Below, in pieces: positions 1 to 11,575 of a stretch of 64,000 nucleotides of DNA. The stretch spans positions 154,869-218,868 of the forward strand of contig QRFJ01000367.1 of assembly GCA_006176705.1 (NCBI GenBank), read 5' to 3'. Each line of letters opens with the position of its first letter. Position 1 is the stretch's first letter. The stretch comes from Cocos nucifera. Lineage: Eukaryota > Streptophyta > Magnoliopsida > Arecales > Arecaceae. Below the pieces are notes generated by a model. It did no database searches, was not told the origin of the DNA, and was given only the letters and a program-made list of their open reading frames with translations. Position numbers and translations under genes: made by a program.

Positions 1-573
1 AGTGAAATATTAGGAAAACTATATAACCTATAATACATGCAGAAATAACCAAGAACCCACCCTAACGTGTGTTTTGTAGTTCCTCGCCAACCAGTGATTG
101 GCCTGCACACCGAAAAACAATAAATTTATATAGCAGTTAGCAATTGAAACAATCTGTGGAAGTCTATATAATCAATTGCAACGGTGAAACATTCCATCTT
201 TTCCTTCCATCAACCTATCCTCACCCTGTCTAGAATCATCAAGAACAAGCACCAATAGTAATGTAGGAAAGGATTGCATAAAGAATGAAATAGTTGAAAA
301 AAAGAACTAATGTAGGAGAGAGTTTTTTTTTTTTTTTTTTAACGAAAAATATGGAGGAAAGAAAACGAGCAACTCTCTCGACACACCTAAGTTCTATCCC
401 TCAAAAAGCTAAGACGCCATGTCACCTCTCCTTTGAACTCTTATGTCACCATCTCCCACTAAAGACGAAACATGAACTGTTTTAAATTCTTATCTAACCC
501 CATCAACCATCCTATGAGGACTTGACCTTGTAGCCATGGCGCGTAAGCTCAATGCAACTAATATGGTGCAACC

Positions 574-599
574 TAAAATAAATAAATAAATAAATAAAT
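574..599. repeat. (AAAT)n microsatellite
   Basis: About six tandem copies of the tetranucleotide AAAT are visible. Confidence 0.85.
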
Positions 600-2252
600 G
601 CCTTGGACTTCACGATGACTCCAACAAGACATTGAAGGTGTTGCAATTAGGCTTGTGATTCAAGTGTACCAAGGTTTCTTTAGGGCCAATTTAATCTAAG
701 CCATCCTCTATTTCCAATCCAATTTTGAATTAGGATTTCTCTAGCTCAACCTAGCCCATCTCCATCCCAGGCTATATTTGAAGCCAGGTTTGATTGAACT
801 AATTATAGTATATATTGTATATATAACTTAATATTAGAAAAGGTTTTGGATATCCTATTTAGTTTAAAATTGGTTGGTTTGTGTTTTATTAAGATGCACT
901 TGCACAATTTGGTAACTTAATAGGAAAAAAAATATATTGAAATATAAAATAGATATTTTCATATAAATATAAATTTGCTTATAATCAAACCACAAACAAA
1001 TGTAAATTTAATTATAGAAACAAAGTATAAATTTGTTTAATATCAGGTTAGATTAGATATAATGTAACTCAACTTGTGGTCATGGAAGTGGTTTTCAATC
1101 CGTTCAACCCATGTTCAAGAACTCTTGGTCAGTCTTACCAACTAGCATTTTTTTTTTTTTTTTGGTGGTGGAGTGGGGAGAAAAGGAGCAAAAGTCCTCT
1201 AATGCTTGCACTAGAGGAAATCATTCCGAGTCTTGAATTTTTGGTTTCCATTTTTTTTTTTTTTTTTTCCTTCTTCTTTGTTTGGCAAGCCCCTACCTTT
1301 TATTGGCCGTGCTTGTCAAAGTTCTTGTTAATATGTATATTCTCCCTTTTTTTTATAAATTTTACTCTTAATAAATCTAGTGACTAATGGTGATACGCCA
1401 TTAGTGTCCATCTTCAACAAAAAAAAGGATGAGGATGGTTAGAGTGCGACTTTAAGAAGGTAGGGATGGAAGAGGATTTCCTACTAACACTTTGAGATAA
1501 GGAGAACTTTGTCGGCAAGACTAAGCCCTTCACAAATTATTGACAGTTCATGTTAAGAGAGGGGACTTCCAAGTAGGGGAGGGCGTTCCCGGTGCAGGCA
1601 CCGAAGGGGTTGGTTTTGTTCGGCAGGGAGCATAACTGTGAGGCATGATGCGCGCTTGGCATATTTGAGGATGTGATCAGTGGGGAAGTTCGGTTTATTT
1701 TATTTCCCTCTCCAGGCTCCAGTGGCGAGAGCCGGTTACCGTCCTATTCGACACGGTCCTTCAAGCAAAGCCAGCCCCTTGGATCTGCCACTTTACTATT
1801 CGTAGGGCACCACCATATCCTTTCCACGTCACTAAATACATTTGCTATGAAAGTTCCGCCCACGAGCGAAGCCACCAACCAATACTCGTCGCCTTTCATT
1901 CACTGATTTGGTGCAGGGAAAGTTAAATTGTTTTATTAATTAGTGTGCCAACGGATCATAATTGTCATCCATCTAAAGTGGCCATGGCCACTACTTTGCA
2001 ACTGATGATGGAAGGCCTAATCACTGTTTCCTTCAAAAGAAGCCTCTTGGAAAGAGACACTGGTATGTTGTTTGTTCAAGCCTGGTCTAAGAATTTGAGC
2101 AGGGTTTGAAACTTCTTGTGGCCTAGCTTTTCACAAACTAAGGTGGCATGTCAGTGCAGCATCGCAGTTAAAAGATCAAGCTCGATCGTTGAAATTAATA
2201 ATTTACAAAGCCTTGAAATACATAAAATTAGCATAGCAGCAATGTTATGCTA

Positions 2253-2268
2253 ATATATATATATATAT
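2253..2268. repeat. (AT)n microsatellite
   Basis: A pure run of about eight AT dinucleotides. Confidence 0.85.
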
Positions 2269-3949
2269 TTCTCATGGGTCTTAAAAAAGAAAAAAAAAAA
2301 CAAGAAAATGTTAGGTAACTTAGAAATCAATGGTAGGGATGAGAATAAGTTGGATATGAGTCGGATGGATAATTATGATCTATATATTCATCTTGTAGTT
2401 GTTTTAGAGTGGGTAGGGACAGGTGGAGTCTCAAAATGAGATAGAGCCGATCGAGTTAGACATGGCACAGAATCGTTCGGATTAGATAAAGTTACCAACA
2501 TCAATATTCTTTGTATATAAATCAGATTTCAGGACCAAGTTTTTAGATGAAATTTATCACAACCGACCGGTATCTATCATAAATCCACCGTGAGTTGGAT
2601 GAAATCCATCCCTTTGGGATCGGGCCAAGTACCCAATAAATGAAGCAAATGGATGCTCTTAATCAATAGAGCCTATATGATTTGTAGGTTCATTGCACAA
2701 TGGAGTAACGAGAACGAGCAATAATAATGTTTGTGAGGTTCAAGAAACTTATCACCCATCCAAGAGCTGGCGGTATTTCAGCAATGAAGACATGATAGGA
2801 TTCATGTTATATGGATCTTTTTCTGTCCAAGTATTCAGAAAACACCTGAATACCCAAAACATATGGTCAGGAGTGACGAGTAGCGCTGATCCTCTCGCAT
2901 TCCCAATTTTAGGATAGTCTTCTGAGGTAGATAGTTAAATGCAGGGGACAAACGTCGGCAGATGACGTGGCACCTTCGAGCGTTCCATGTTCTGTGACCT
3001 GCAGCTGTTTCCTAATCCCTCGCGGTACTAAGCATGGCCTTCTCTGTTTGCTCGCTCCTTTTCCTACGTGGATACCATAATAATTCAAGGACCCGAGCCT
3101 GCCTTGCTGTCAATGTGACGGCAAGCCGCCTCGCCGAGTAGGAAGGTAGGTAATGCTCCCTCCACCCCCCAACCTTTGCAACCCGTCCAACATGATGACC
3201 ATCCACTTGGCCTTCCTCGATTGCTAGTTAGATCTCACCATTAACATATCACTTTCGGTCAGTTTCTCGAGTCCTTTTTTTATTGTCTCTTGAGTCTCAA
3301 GAATTAGTTTTAGTGCTCCCCACTTCTTCTTTTACTCCCAGCTGTCTGATTGGCCACTGTTTGAAAAAAACAAATGAAACTACCTTTTGAAGACCAACCA
3401 TCCCATCGTGAAAAGTTTCCAGGCCACTTGTTAAACCAGAGTTTTGTGAACGCATGAAAAGCTTCCAGGCTCCATCAGAAGAAAAGTTGAGTTCTAAGAA
3501 CAAGGGGAGATTAGGGCTTGAGATTCGAAGCCCAATATCAAAGCGTTTGGAGATCAAAAGGTAGCAGCAGAGGGCGATTGTGTAAGGTTATAGCTGCTGT
3601 CCAAGGAGAGAAGCAGAGATCAGTCAAGTATGGACAGAGCAGCACCAATTGATTATGAAAAATATTTCACATACAATTTCAAACCCTCTGACACGGTATG
3701 AAAAGATAATGCATAGTATTAAAGATAAATTCTGCTTCCATCGAAGTCTAATATGATGCTTAGCCTAATGCAACTGATAATCATGGAAGAGCTTCAATCA
3801 AAAATTTTCCTCCAGCGATTGGATCACAACAAAACTTCTCTAACGACCAAATCTTAGCCAAACTCCTTCAGTCAATCGAACTCTTCCAGCGGCCAAATCT
3901 TAGTCGAACTCCTTCAGCCGGCCGAACTCCTCAGCGGTCGAGCTCCAGC

Positions 3950-4600
3950 CGAACTCCTTCAGAACTTCTCTCTCAGTTGGACTCCTCCAGGAGTCGAACT
4001 CGTTCCGGATCTCTCCTTCAGACGGATGCCTACAGGAGCCCAACTCCTTCCAGATCTCTCATTCACTTGGATGCCTACAGAAGCCGAACTCCTTACGGAC
4101 TTCTCTTTCAGTCAGATTTCTCTAGAAGCCGAACTCCTTCCAAACTTCTTCTTCAGTCGAACTCCTTCAAGATTTCTCTTTCAGCCGAATTTCTCTAGGA
4201 GCCGAACTCCTTCTAGACTTCTCGTTCAGCCGAACTTCTTCAGGAGTCAAACTTATTCCGAATTTCTCCTTCAATCGAATTTCTCCAAGAGCCGAACTCC
4301 TTCTGAATTCCTCCTTCCGGATCTCTCCTTCAGTCAAGTTCCTCCAGGAGCTGAACTCCTTTCAGATTTTTCTTTCAATCAGACTCCTATAGGAGCCAAA
4401 CTTCTTTCGGACTCCTCCTTCAGCCGGATTTCTACAGGAGCCGGACTTCTTTCGGACTCCTCCATCAACCGAATTCCTGCAGGAGCCGAACTCCTTCTGA
4501 ACTTCTTTTTGAGTCGATTTCTTCAGGAGCCGAACTCCTTTCGGACTTCTCCTTCAGTCGGATTCCTCCAACAGATTGCTTCCAGATTTCAGCTAGCATT
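3950..4600 (+). repeat. Tandem repeats inside LTR A (5' copy)
   Basis: Degenerate units of roughly 45-48 bp, each reading like GGAGCCGAACTCCTTCCGGA followed by a TTCTC-rich spacer. The same array occurs in the 3' LTR (8815-9390), and a related array in the B LTRs. The array leaves open frames on both strands that give repetitive peptides; I regard these as by-products of periodicity. Confidence 0.8.
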
Positions 4601-4910
4601 CCTCCTAGATGATTTTCTTCAAACGTATTTTTTCGAACTCCTCTGAAATTGATATATGTCGAAGTTCTTCACCAACCAACGCTTACTTCTTCCGAACTAT
4701 GGCTATTAAATCTCGATGAACGGTCGCTATCAGTCTGACGATGCTCCTCTCTTCGTAGTAAATTTCATGCGGCTCCAAGTGGCCCACTACTAGACGATTA
4801 TGGCTGTCACTATCAGTCTGACGATACCTTTCTCTCTATATCGAATTCCACGCGGTCCCGAGCAGCCCACTACTGGATGGTATAGCCATCACCATCAATC
4901 AAGCTCCGTC

Positions 4911-4920
4911 TATAAAAAGG
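4911..4920 (+). promoter_or_regulatory. TATA box of LTR A (5')
   Basis: TATAAAAAGG lies about 240 bp before the LTR end. The same position is conserved in the other LTR of A (9754-9761) and in both LTRs of C, and as TATATAAAG in B, which supports a real promoter element. Confidence 0.7.
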
Positions 4921-5152
4921 AATCCTCTAGATATGTTTTCTCTAAGCTCTTTTCTTCTTTCCAAAACTCTACGAAACTCTTTTCTGAGCACTCCATTTCT
5001 ATTGGCCAGAAGAGCTGACTTGATCGTCGGAGGATTCTGCCGAAGCCACCACCATCGACTTCAGATGGAACTTTATTTTGTAGGTCACCAACAGCGACCT
5101 CGTCTTTCTCGACTTCAGCTCGATCCGACATCAACCAAATCCTGCACCAATA

Positions 5153-5172
5153 GAATTGACGCTAGAAAGAGA
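5153..5172 (+). other. Decayed primer-binding site of element A
   Basis: Directly after the 5' LTR the sequence reads GAATTGACGCTAGAAAGAG. The homologous positions in B and C read GATTGGCGCC and GATTGGCGCT. The core TTGGCGC motif used to prime minus-strand synthesis is therefore mutated here. Confidence 0.6.
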
Positions 5173-5259
5173 GCCTTTATTTTCGAGGTACCCTTATTCT
5201 TAAAGGAGTGCTCAGCAGCGATCTCTCTTCTTCCTCTCTAAAGTTCTTCTCCAAAAAAA

Positions 5260-6876
5260 ATGCCTCCCAAGAAAGCTTCGATCCGACGATCAACGACCTC
5301 TACAGTCAGATCCTGTCTAGGCCTATCCACTCCCACTTCAACCTCAGTAACTCAGGCTCCACCTGCAGCCATGATAGATGCGGAGCAGTTCAATCTATTG
5401 GTCTAGCAGATTCACGATCTCACAGAGGTGCAAGCCGTACATCGATAGGTCAGGGCACCGATTCGATTGGATCAGGCTTCTCTGGAGCCTCACGGTCTGG
5501 CTTGGGGATGGCTGACTTATGCTACTCGACCTCTGATCTTCAAAAAGGAGAAGCGAATGATAGAGGACCCTTACTCGGATCATGACTCGACTCAGGGGAA
5601 AGCTTCACATCCGCTCCACCAAAAAATCCTGAAGATCAACGATCGTGAAGATCTCCTAGATCAAAGGCTCCTAAAAATGAGCCGACAAATCAAAGAGCTC
5701 CGTCATACTTCCTTCTCACATGGTGATGATATTCGTACTGATCCTCCTTTTTCTCAGAGGATTATGCAGGTACCAATTTCGTCGAACTTTAAGCTCCCAC
5801 AGTTTGAGGGTTACGATGGGATCATCGATTCGATCGATCATCTGGAGGCCTTTCGGACAATGATGCTGCTGCTCTATGGCGCATCAAATGATATTTTATG
5901 CCGGACTTTTTCATCCACCCTCAAGAAAGCTGCCAAAAATTGGTACTCGGTATTTAAGCCGAGTACCATCTTTTTCTATAATCAGATGAGCCATTAGTTT
6001 GCGACTCACTTCATTAGCAGCCGACATTTCCGTCGAGGTTCGAATTTTTTGATGAACATCAAACAGAAGGTGGGGGAATCCATTTGAGCTTATGTCATCT
6101 GATTTAATGCTGCTGCAATGGAGGTCCAAAATCTGAATCAGTCAGTTATGATGGCCGCACTCAAGAACGACCTTCAGAAAAATGATTTATTATTCTTCTT
6201 AGAGAAGAAGTACCCCAAGAACTTTACCGATCTACTAGCTCGGACTGAGAGATATGTCCGAACGAAAAAAGCCTTCAAGTTGAAGGATGAGAAAGTCATG
6301 AAAAAATGGCATAGATCCACCACTGTGGAAGGCCGAATGAAGTTCGGCCATGCTCACGGACCCCCCCGAGCACAAGCGAGGCCACACTCCCCCTTGAGCT
6401 CATCATCAAAGAAGCTCCGACAAAAGAGCGCGAAAAAGTTCTCCCTCTAAAAAGTTTCAAAACTACGTCCTCTTAATGCTTCTAACACTCAAGTTCTGAT
6501 AGAAATCAAGAATCAACTATCGAAATCAGAAGAATTATGATCTTTTCTAAATAAGTGCAATCGAAGTAAGTACTGTCTCTACCATCGTGACCATGGCCAC
6601 GATATTGAAGAATGCATTCAGCTCCAAGACGAAATTGAGAAGCTCATCAGGAGAGATCGGTTGGGTCGATTTCTCAGACACCAGCCTAAAGCAAGAGTAG
6701 ATCGGCTAAAGACGTTGCCGCAACTAGAATCACCAATAAGGAAGGAACAACAAGAAGATCAGCCGCCTCTTGACATCATTAACACTATCTTTGGGGGACT
6801 TAGTACTTCGACGAGCTATCATCTCTCAGCCTCAGAACTAGAGGAAGCTTGTCCCGAATTGAGAAGGCCCATATGA
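5260..6876 (+). pseudogene. gag relic of element A
   Basis: Starts ATGCCTCCC, like the gag starts of B (12430) and C (51911). All recognisable segments lie in one frame, broken by stops (for example one after DQMS/NQMSH near 5996 where B has a glutamine). The Retrotrans_gag core is visible at about 5780-6290, with motifs FKLPQFEGYDG and KKAAKNWYS. A zinc-knuckle-like CLYHRDHGHDIEEC (C-X2-H-X4-H-X4-C) is at about 6574-6615. The product would form the capsid of virus-like particles. Several stops make it non-functional as read, although frame conservation over 1.6 kb suggests it was coding until fairly recently. Confidence 0.82.
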
Positions 6877-7000
6877 AATAGAGGAGATCGTTCGGCCCAG
6901 AACTTATCGCCTAAAGGAGCTTGGAGGAAGAACGCTCCCACGACCTTGAAATTCAAAAAATCTGAGGATGTACCACCAATAATTTTCTTTCAATAAAACT
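6791..7000 (+). pseudogene. Integrase C-terminal tail joined to gag (element A)
   Basis: From about 6795 the sequence matches the last 60-70 codons of element B's integrase (17815-18006), including the stretches RTYRLKELGG and the end near the stop codon. Everything between the gag/protease linker and this point is missing. The junction is at GGGGGACTTAGT, where gag-side and integrase-side sequences share a short G-rich microhomology. The reading frame is interrupted by stops. Confidence 0.78.
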
Positions 7001-7109
7001 CCTCCATTTCAATATTATTATTTGTTGATGTAAAAACTATGCGATGACAGAAAAGAAGCAATCAATAGTGGCCATGTTAGGAATAAGAGAAGAACCTCAT
7101 CCTAATATG

Positions 7110-8515
7110 AGCAAGTCGAAGTCCTTCAATCTCAGCTGAAGATAAGATCTCTTCCGAGCTTCTACGTCAACAGAAGATAAAATCTCCTTCAATCTCGATT
7201 GAAGATAAGATTTTCTCCGAGCTTCTACGTCTACGTCAACAGAAGATAAGATCTCATTCAACCTCGGTTGGAGATAAGATCTCCTTCGAGCTTCAACATC
7301 TACGTCAATAGGAGATAAGATCTCCTTCAACCTCGATTGGAGATAAGATCTCTCCCGAGCTTCTACGTCAACAGGAGATAAGATCTTCTTCAACCTCAAC
7401 CTCGGCTGGAGATAAGATCTTCTTCAAATTTCTACATCAATAGGAGATAAGATCTCCTTCAATCTCGACTGGAGATAAGATCTTTTCTGAGCTTCAACGT
7501 CTACGTCGATAGGAGATAAAATCTCCTTCAACCTCGATTGGAGATAAGATTTCCTCCGAGCTTCTACGTCAACAAGAGATAAGATATCCTTCAATCTCGA
7601 TTGGAGATAAGATCTTCTCCGAGCTGCAACATTTACGTCAATAGAAAATAAGATCTTCTTCAACCTCGGCTAGAGATAATATCTCCCCCAAGCTTCAACG
7701 TCTACGTCAATAGGAGATAAGATCTCCTTCAACCTTGGCTGGAGATAAGATCTCCTCCGAATTTCTTCTACGTCAACAGAAGATAAGATCTCCTTCAACC
7801 TCGACTGAAGATAAGATCTCTCCCGAGCTTCTACGTCAATAGAAAATAAAATCTTCTTCAACCTCGATTGAAAATAAGATCTCTTCCGAGCTTTAACGTC
7901 TACGTCAACAGAAGATAAGATCTCCTTCAACCTCGACTGGAGATAAGATCTCTTTCGAGCTTCAATATCTACGTCCACAGAAGATAAGATCACCTTCAAC
8001 TTCGACTGAAGATAAGATCTCTTTCGAGCTCTAATGTCTATGTCGATAGGAGATAAGATCTCCTTCAATCTTGGCTGGAGATAAGATCTCTTTTAAGCTC
8101 CAACATCTACGTCGATAGAAGATAAGATCTTCTTCAATCTCAGCTGGAGATAAGATCTCCTTCAACCTCGGTTGGAGATAAGATCTCCTCTGAGCTTCAA
8201 CATCTATGTCAACCGAAGATAAGATCTTCTTCAACCTCGGTTGAAGATAAGATCCTTTCCAAGCTCTAGCATCTACGTCAACAAGAGATTAGATTTCCTT
8301 CAACCTCGGTTGGAGACAAGATCTCTTCCGAGCTTCAACTTCAACATCAACAGAAGACAAGATTTTTTTCAACCTCGGTTGGAGAGAAGATCTTTTCCGA
8401 GCTTCAACTTCAACCTCGGCTGGAGACAAGATTTTTTTCGAGCTTCCACTTCAACATCAACCTCGGTTGGAGACAAGATCTCCTCCGAGCTTCAATCTCA
8501 ATGGATGCAGAGCCT
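7110..8515. repeat. Large tandem-repeat array in the 3' region of element A
   Basis: About twenty degenerate units of roughly 60-72 bp, built from AACCTCGGTTGGAGATAAGA followed by TCTCCTCCGAGCTTC and an ACGTCAAC-type spacer. On the minus strand the array is almost fully open from 8234 down to 7097, with a repeated peptide of the type RSYLQSRLKEILSPIDVDVE. The plus strand is also open in part. Elements B and C have different arrays at the equivalent position. Its role is unknown. Confidence 0.85.
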
Positions 8516-8567
8516 GAAAAAAATTTCGACAGTCATCTTTTTTGTACTCCCTTCTTTCGAATTTCAA

Positions 8568-8589
8568 ACTCGAGAGTGAAGAAAATTAT
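8568..8589 (+). other. Decayed polypurine tract of element A
   Basis: GAGAGTGAAGAAAATTA precedes the 3' LTR. In B and C the same site reads GGGAGTGGGGGGGCTA or GAGAGTGGGGGGGCTAG, the primer for plus-strand synthesis. Confidence 0.65.
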
Positions 8590-9995
8590 TATTGGAGATA
8601 AATTCTGCTCCCATCGAAGTCCAGCCTGATGCTTAGCCTAATGCAACTGGTAATCATGGAAGAGTTTCGATCGAAAATTCTCCTCCAGCGATCGAACCCC
8701 AGCCGAACTCCTCCAGCGGCCAAACCTTAGCCAAACTCCTTCAGTCAGCCAAACTCTTTCAGTGATCAAACCTTAATCGAACTCCTCCAGCGATCGAACT
8801 CTAGACGAACTCCTTCAGTGGTCGAACTTCTCCAGGACTTCTTCCTTAGTCAAACTCCTTCAGGAGCCAAACTTCTTCCGGATCTCTCCTTCAGACAGAT
8901 GCCTACAGGAGCCGAACTCCTCTCAAACTTCTTCGATCGGGTGCCTATAGGAGCCAAACTCCTTTCAGATCTCTCCTTCAGTCGAATGCCTACAGGAGCC
9001 AAACTTCTTTCGAATTTCTCCTTCGATCGAACTCCTTCAGGAGCCAAACTCCTTCCAGATTTTTTCTTCAACCGGATTCCTTCAGAAGCTGAACTCTTTT
9101 CAGACTTCTCCTTCAGCTGAACTCCTCCAGGAGTCGAACTTCTTTTGGATTTTTTCTTCAATTGGATTCCTCCAGGAGCCGAACTTCTTTCAGACTCCTC
9201 CTTCCGGATCTCTCCTTCAGTCAAGTTCCTCCAGGAGCTGAACTCCTTCCAAATTTTTTCTTCAGTCAGACTCCTTCCGAACTCCTCCTTCAGTCGGATT
9301 TCTCTAGAAGCCAAATTTCTTTCGAATTTCTCTTTCAGTCTCAGGAGTCGAACTCCTTCCGAACTTCTTCTTTAATCGAATTTCTTCAGTAGATTGCTTC
9401 CAGATTTCAACTAGCATTCCTTCCGGATGATCCTCTCCAAACGTATTTTCTTCAGAAGTCCGAACTTCTCTGAAATTGATATATGTCGAAATTCTTCACC
9501 AACCAATATCTGCTTCCTCTGAACTATGCTTTCTCCAAACTATGACTATTAAATATCAAAGAACGATTGCTATCAGTCTGACGATGTCCCTCTCTCCATA
9601 GCAAATCTCATGCGGTCCCAAGCGGTCCACTACTGGATGGTTATGACTGTCACTATCAATCTGATAACACCTTCCTCTTCGTACCGAATTTCATGCAGTT
9701 CTGAGCGGTCCATTATCGGACGGTATGACCGTCACCATCAGTCAAGTTTCAGTTATAAAAAGGGATCCTTCAGATACATTTTTTCTAAGCTCTCTTCTCC
9801 TTTCCAAAACTCTGCAAAACTCTTTCCTGCGCACTTCATTTCTGTTGGTCAAAAAAGCTGACTTGATCGTCGGAAGGTCCTACTGGAGCCACCACCACCG
9901 ACTTCGAACAAAATTTTATTTTGCGGATCACCAACGGTGATCTCATCTTTCTCGACTCTAGCTCGATTCGGTGTCAACCAAATTCTGCACCAACA
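8590..9995 (+). repeat. 3' LTR of element A
   Basis: Begins TATTGGAGATAAATTC and ends CTGCACCAACA, pairing with 3717-5152. Many point differences from the 5' copy are visible. It contains the same tandem units (8815-9390) and a TATAAAAA box at 9754. The end is set by the CATGG flank duplication. Confidence 0.88.
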
Positions 9996-10259
9996 CATGG
10001 TAAACAACCATGGCTCCAAAGATGTTTAGCAAAATGGTCCGGCTCCTTAATGCAAAGAAAATTGCAAGCCAAATGTTTGAGACTGAAAAGACCCATGCCT
10101 ATATTGCCAATAACTTCTTGAGATTCCCCACTTCCAGCTGATAAACATCAAGATGCAGTGAAACAACTTAGAAGGGATGTTAATCATCAGACAAAAATCT
10201 TGGAACATTCCAAAATTTGGACCAAATTCCTTCAAGGATGGCTGGAGATTATTGATCAC
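9996..10259. other. Unassigned flank between element A and the LINE relic
   Basis: No convincing coding sequence. Minus-strand frames continue from the LINE-like segment and may be its decayed C-terminus, but I cannot recognise a domain. Confidence 0.4.
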
Positions 10260-10767
10260 AGAGAGTCGAACTGAACAACTGAAAGCCAGCTGAAGCAATA
10301 GATGTGACTGATGATTGCTTCTTGAGAAAAATTCTCGCATTCCTCTCCTTTTAACAAATCCAAGCAATGGCAGCTATGAGCATTGGGATGATAGACTAGC
10401 CATGCTTGGGGAACTAAATTCCTCCATCTCCATTCTAAACAGAGTGACATTAAAAGATTGGGGATGGAGCACTAAGTGATGAATAAATATGGTTTTCCAT
10501 ATCAAAGAGAACAATGCACAACTAGAAAACAATGATACATATCTCAAATGATTGGTGGCATGGAACACACCCTCCAAGATTTTTACTAAGCTTCCTCCCG
10601 AGCAGCTCCCTCGTATAAAGCTTTTTCTTCCAATATAACCATAAGAAACATTTGATCTTAAGAGCTATATCAAGCTTCAATAGAGCGGATGCAAATCTAC
10701 ACTGAACTCCTCTCATGTTCAAAATTTGATATAGGGAGGCTATGGGCCGGGAAAGTTTCTTTTCCAC
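10260..10767 (-). pseudogene. LINE (non-LTR retrotransposon) ORF2 C-terminal relic
   Basis: Minus-strand frames give KIKCFLWLYWKKKLYTREL followed by a CVPC/CH-type pair and then SLIWKTIF across a frameshift. This pattern fits the zinc-binding domain at the end of plant LINE reverse transcriptases (zf-RVT family), which typically has K-FLWL, a following TR-L, and C-X2-C before a hydrophobic stretch. No reverse transcriptase core is present here. The fragment is truncated and interrupted by frameshifts. It could have been cut by the insertions of A on its left and B on its right. Confidence 0.5.
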
Positions 10768-10989
10768 TCAATTACATACCCTCCTTCTAGTTCACTGTCA
10801 GCAGCAAAGAAGATATCGTAAATCATAATCATTAACCAATTTAGAATAAATATACTATGGAGGTTAAAAAATAAAATATTAAAAAATTCAATAGAAATAT
10901 CCGATGAGATTATCTACAGAGTATTACTTAGATCCAAAATGATTAGCCATGTAAATTGCTATCAAATTTACAATACTATTTACCACTTT
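10768..10989. other. Short AT-rich stretch before element B
   Basis: Nothing recognised. It ends with ATAAA (10990-10994), the left target-site duplication of element B. Confidence 0.5.
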
Positions 10990-11127
10990 ATAAATGTTGG
11001 GGATAAATCCCGCTCCTGCCGAAGCCCGGCCCGACGCTCAGCCCAATGTAACCAGTAGCCGCTGAAGAGCTTCAGCGCCAGGCGCCAGGCCGAACCCTTA
11101 ACACGGCCGAACTGCCTAGAGGCCGAA

Positions 11128-11270
11128 CTCCTTCGGACCGACCCCAGGCGAACCCATGCAGCCGAACTCCTTCGGACCGACCTCAGGCGAACCCATGCAG
11201 CCGAACTCCTTCGGACCGACCCCAGGCGAGCCCATGCAGCCGAACTCCTTCGGACCGACTCCAAGCGGCC
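11128..11270 (+). repeat. 45-bp tandem repeats in LTR B
   Basis: About three to four units of GCCGAACTCCTTCGGACCGA followed by CCCCAGGCGAACCCATGCA. The same array is at 19196-19335 in the 3' LTR. Confidence 0.85.
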
Positions 11271-11330
11271 GAGCTTCAATGAAGTCCTCTCAGCGGCCGA
11301 ACCCCTCCGCGGACGGGCTTTAGTAGAAAT

Positions 11331-11575
11331 CCTCAGCAATCGTCACTCAGGAGGCCGAACTCCTCAGCAATCGTCACTCAGGAGCCCGAACTCCTCAGCA
11401 GTCGTCACTGGCCGAACTCCTCAGCAATCGTCACTCAGGAGCCCAAACTCCTCAGCAGTCGTCACTCCGAACTCCTCAGCAATCGTCACTCAGGAGCCCG
11501 AACTCTCAGCAATCGTCACTCAGGAGCCCGAACTCCTCAGCAGTCGTCACTGGGCCGAACTCCTCAGCGGTCGCC
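11331..11575 (+). repeat. About 31-bp tandem repeats in LTR B
   Basis: Units of the type CTCAGCAATCGTCACTCAGG followed by AGCCCGAACTC. Copy number and order differ from the matching array in the 3' LTR (19398-19580), which explains most of the LTR length difference. Confidence 0.85.

Larger units (their letters stand above)
1..3711. other. AT-rich region, no supported gene
   Basis: I find no ORF with recognisable protein character on either strand; the open frames here are short and low in complexity. The stretch holds T-homopolymer runs (about 321-341, 1147-1161, 1251-1268), an AAAT microsatellite and a TA microsatellite. Parts such as 1566-1910 and 2940-3240 are less AT-rich and could be degraded transposon or gene-flank sequence, but I recognise nothing. 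It ends at the target-site duplication of element A. Confidence 0.6.
3717..5152 (+). repeat. 5' LTR of element A
   Basis: Pairs with 8590-9995 and is homologous to the B and C LTRs over its start and its last 400 bases. The expected TG start reads TA and the expected CA end reads TA, both transitions typical of methylated-DNA decay. Its middle is built from degenerate tandem units with the core CCGAACTCCTTC. Confidence 0.88.
3717..9995 (+). mobile_element. Element A: non-autonomous Ty3/gypsy (Tat-like) LTR retrotransposon
   Basis: A complete but old element with two LTRs of about 1.4 kb, a decayed primer-binding region, a gag relic, a short integrase tail and a tandem-repeat 3' region. It is flanked by a 5-bp duplication with one mismatch, CATAG (3712-3716) and CATGG (9996-10000). 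No protease, reverse transcriptase, RNase H or integrase core is present, so it would depend on enzymes from a relative such as element B. Its LTR and gag sequences align throughout with elements B and C. Stops in gag and visible LTR divergence make it older than B. Confidence 0.88.

Noticed and set aside
1673..1906. 77-codon plus-strand ORF in a less AT-rich patch
   Set aside because: No domain, no start context or neighbours that support a gene; left unannotated.
2693..2917. 74-codon plus-strand ORF
   Set aside because: Composition is not clearly coding and nothing is recognised.
3977..4646. Plus-strand open frames with repeated LLPDLSF/RSRTPS peptides in LTR A (also 8818-9392)
   Set aside because: They arise from 45-48 bp tandem units in the LTR, overlap in several frames and strands, and match no protein family.
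7110..8515. CRISPR-like regular repeats
   Set aside because: Units are degenerate, contiguous and without unique spacers, inside a plant retrotransposon; not a CRISPR array. The same applies to 18070-18615, 53825-54245 and 60860-61210.
10980..11339. Minus-strand ORF with RRSSAAWVRLGSV repeats in LTR B (also 18963-19406)
   Set aside because: It is generated by the 45-bp LTR repeats and is present identically in both LTRs; no domain.
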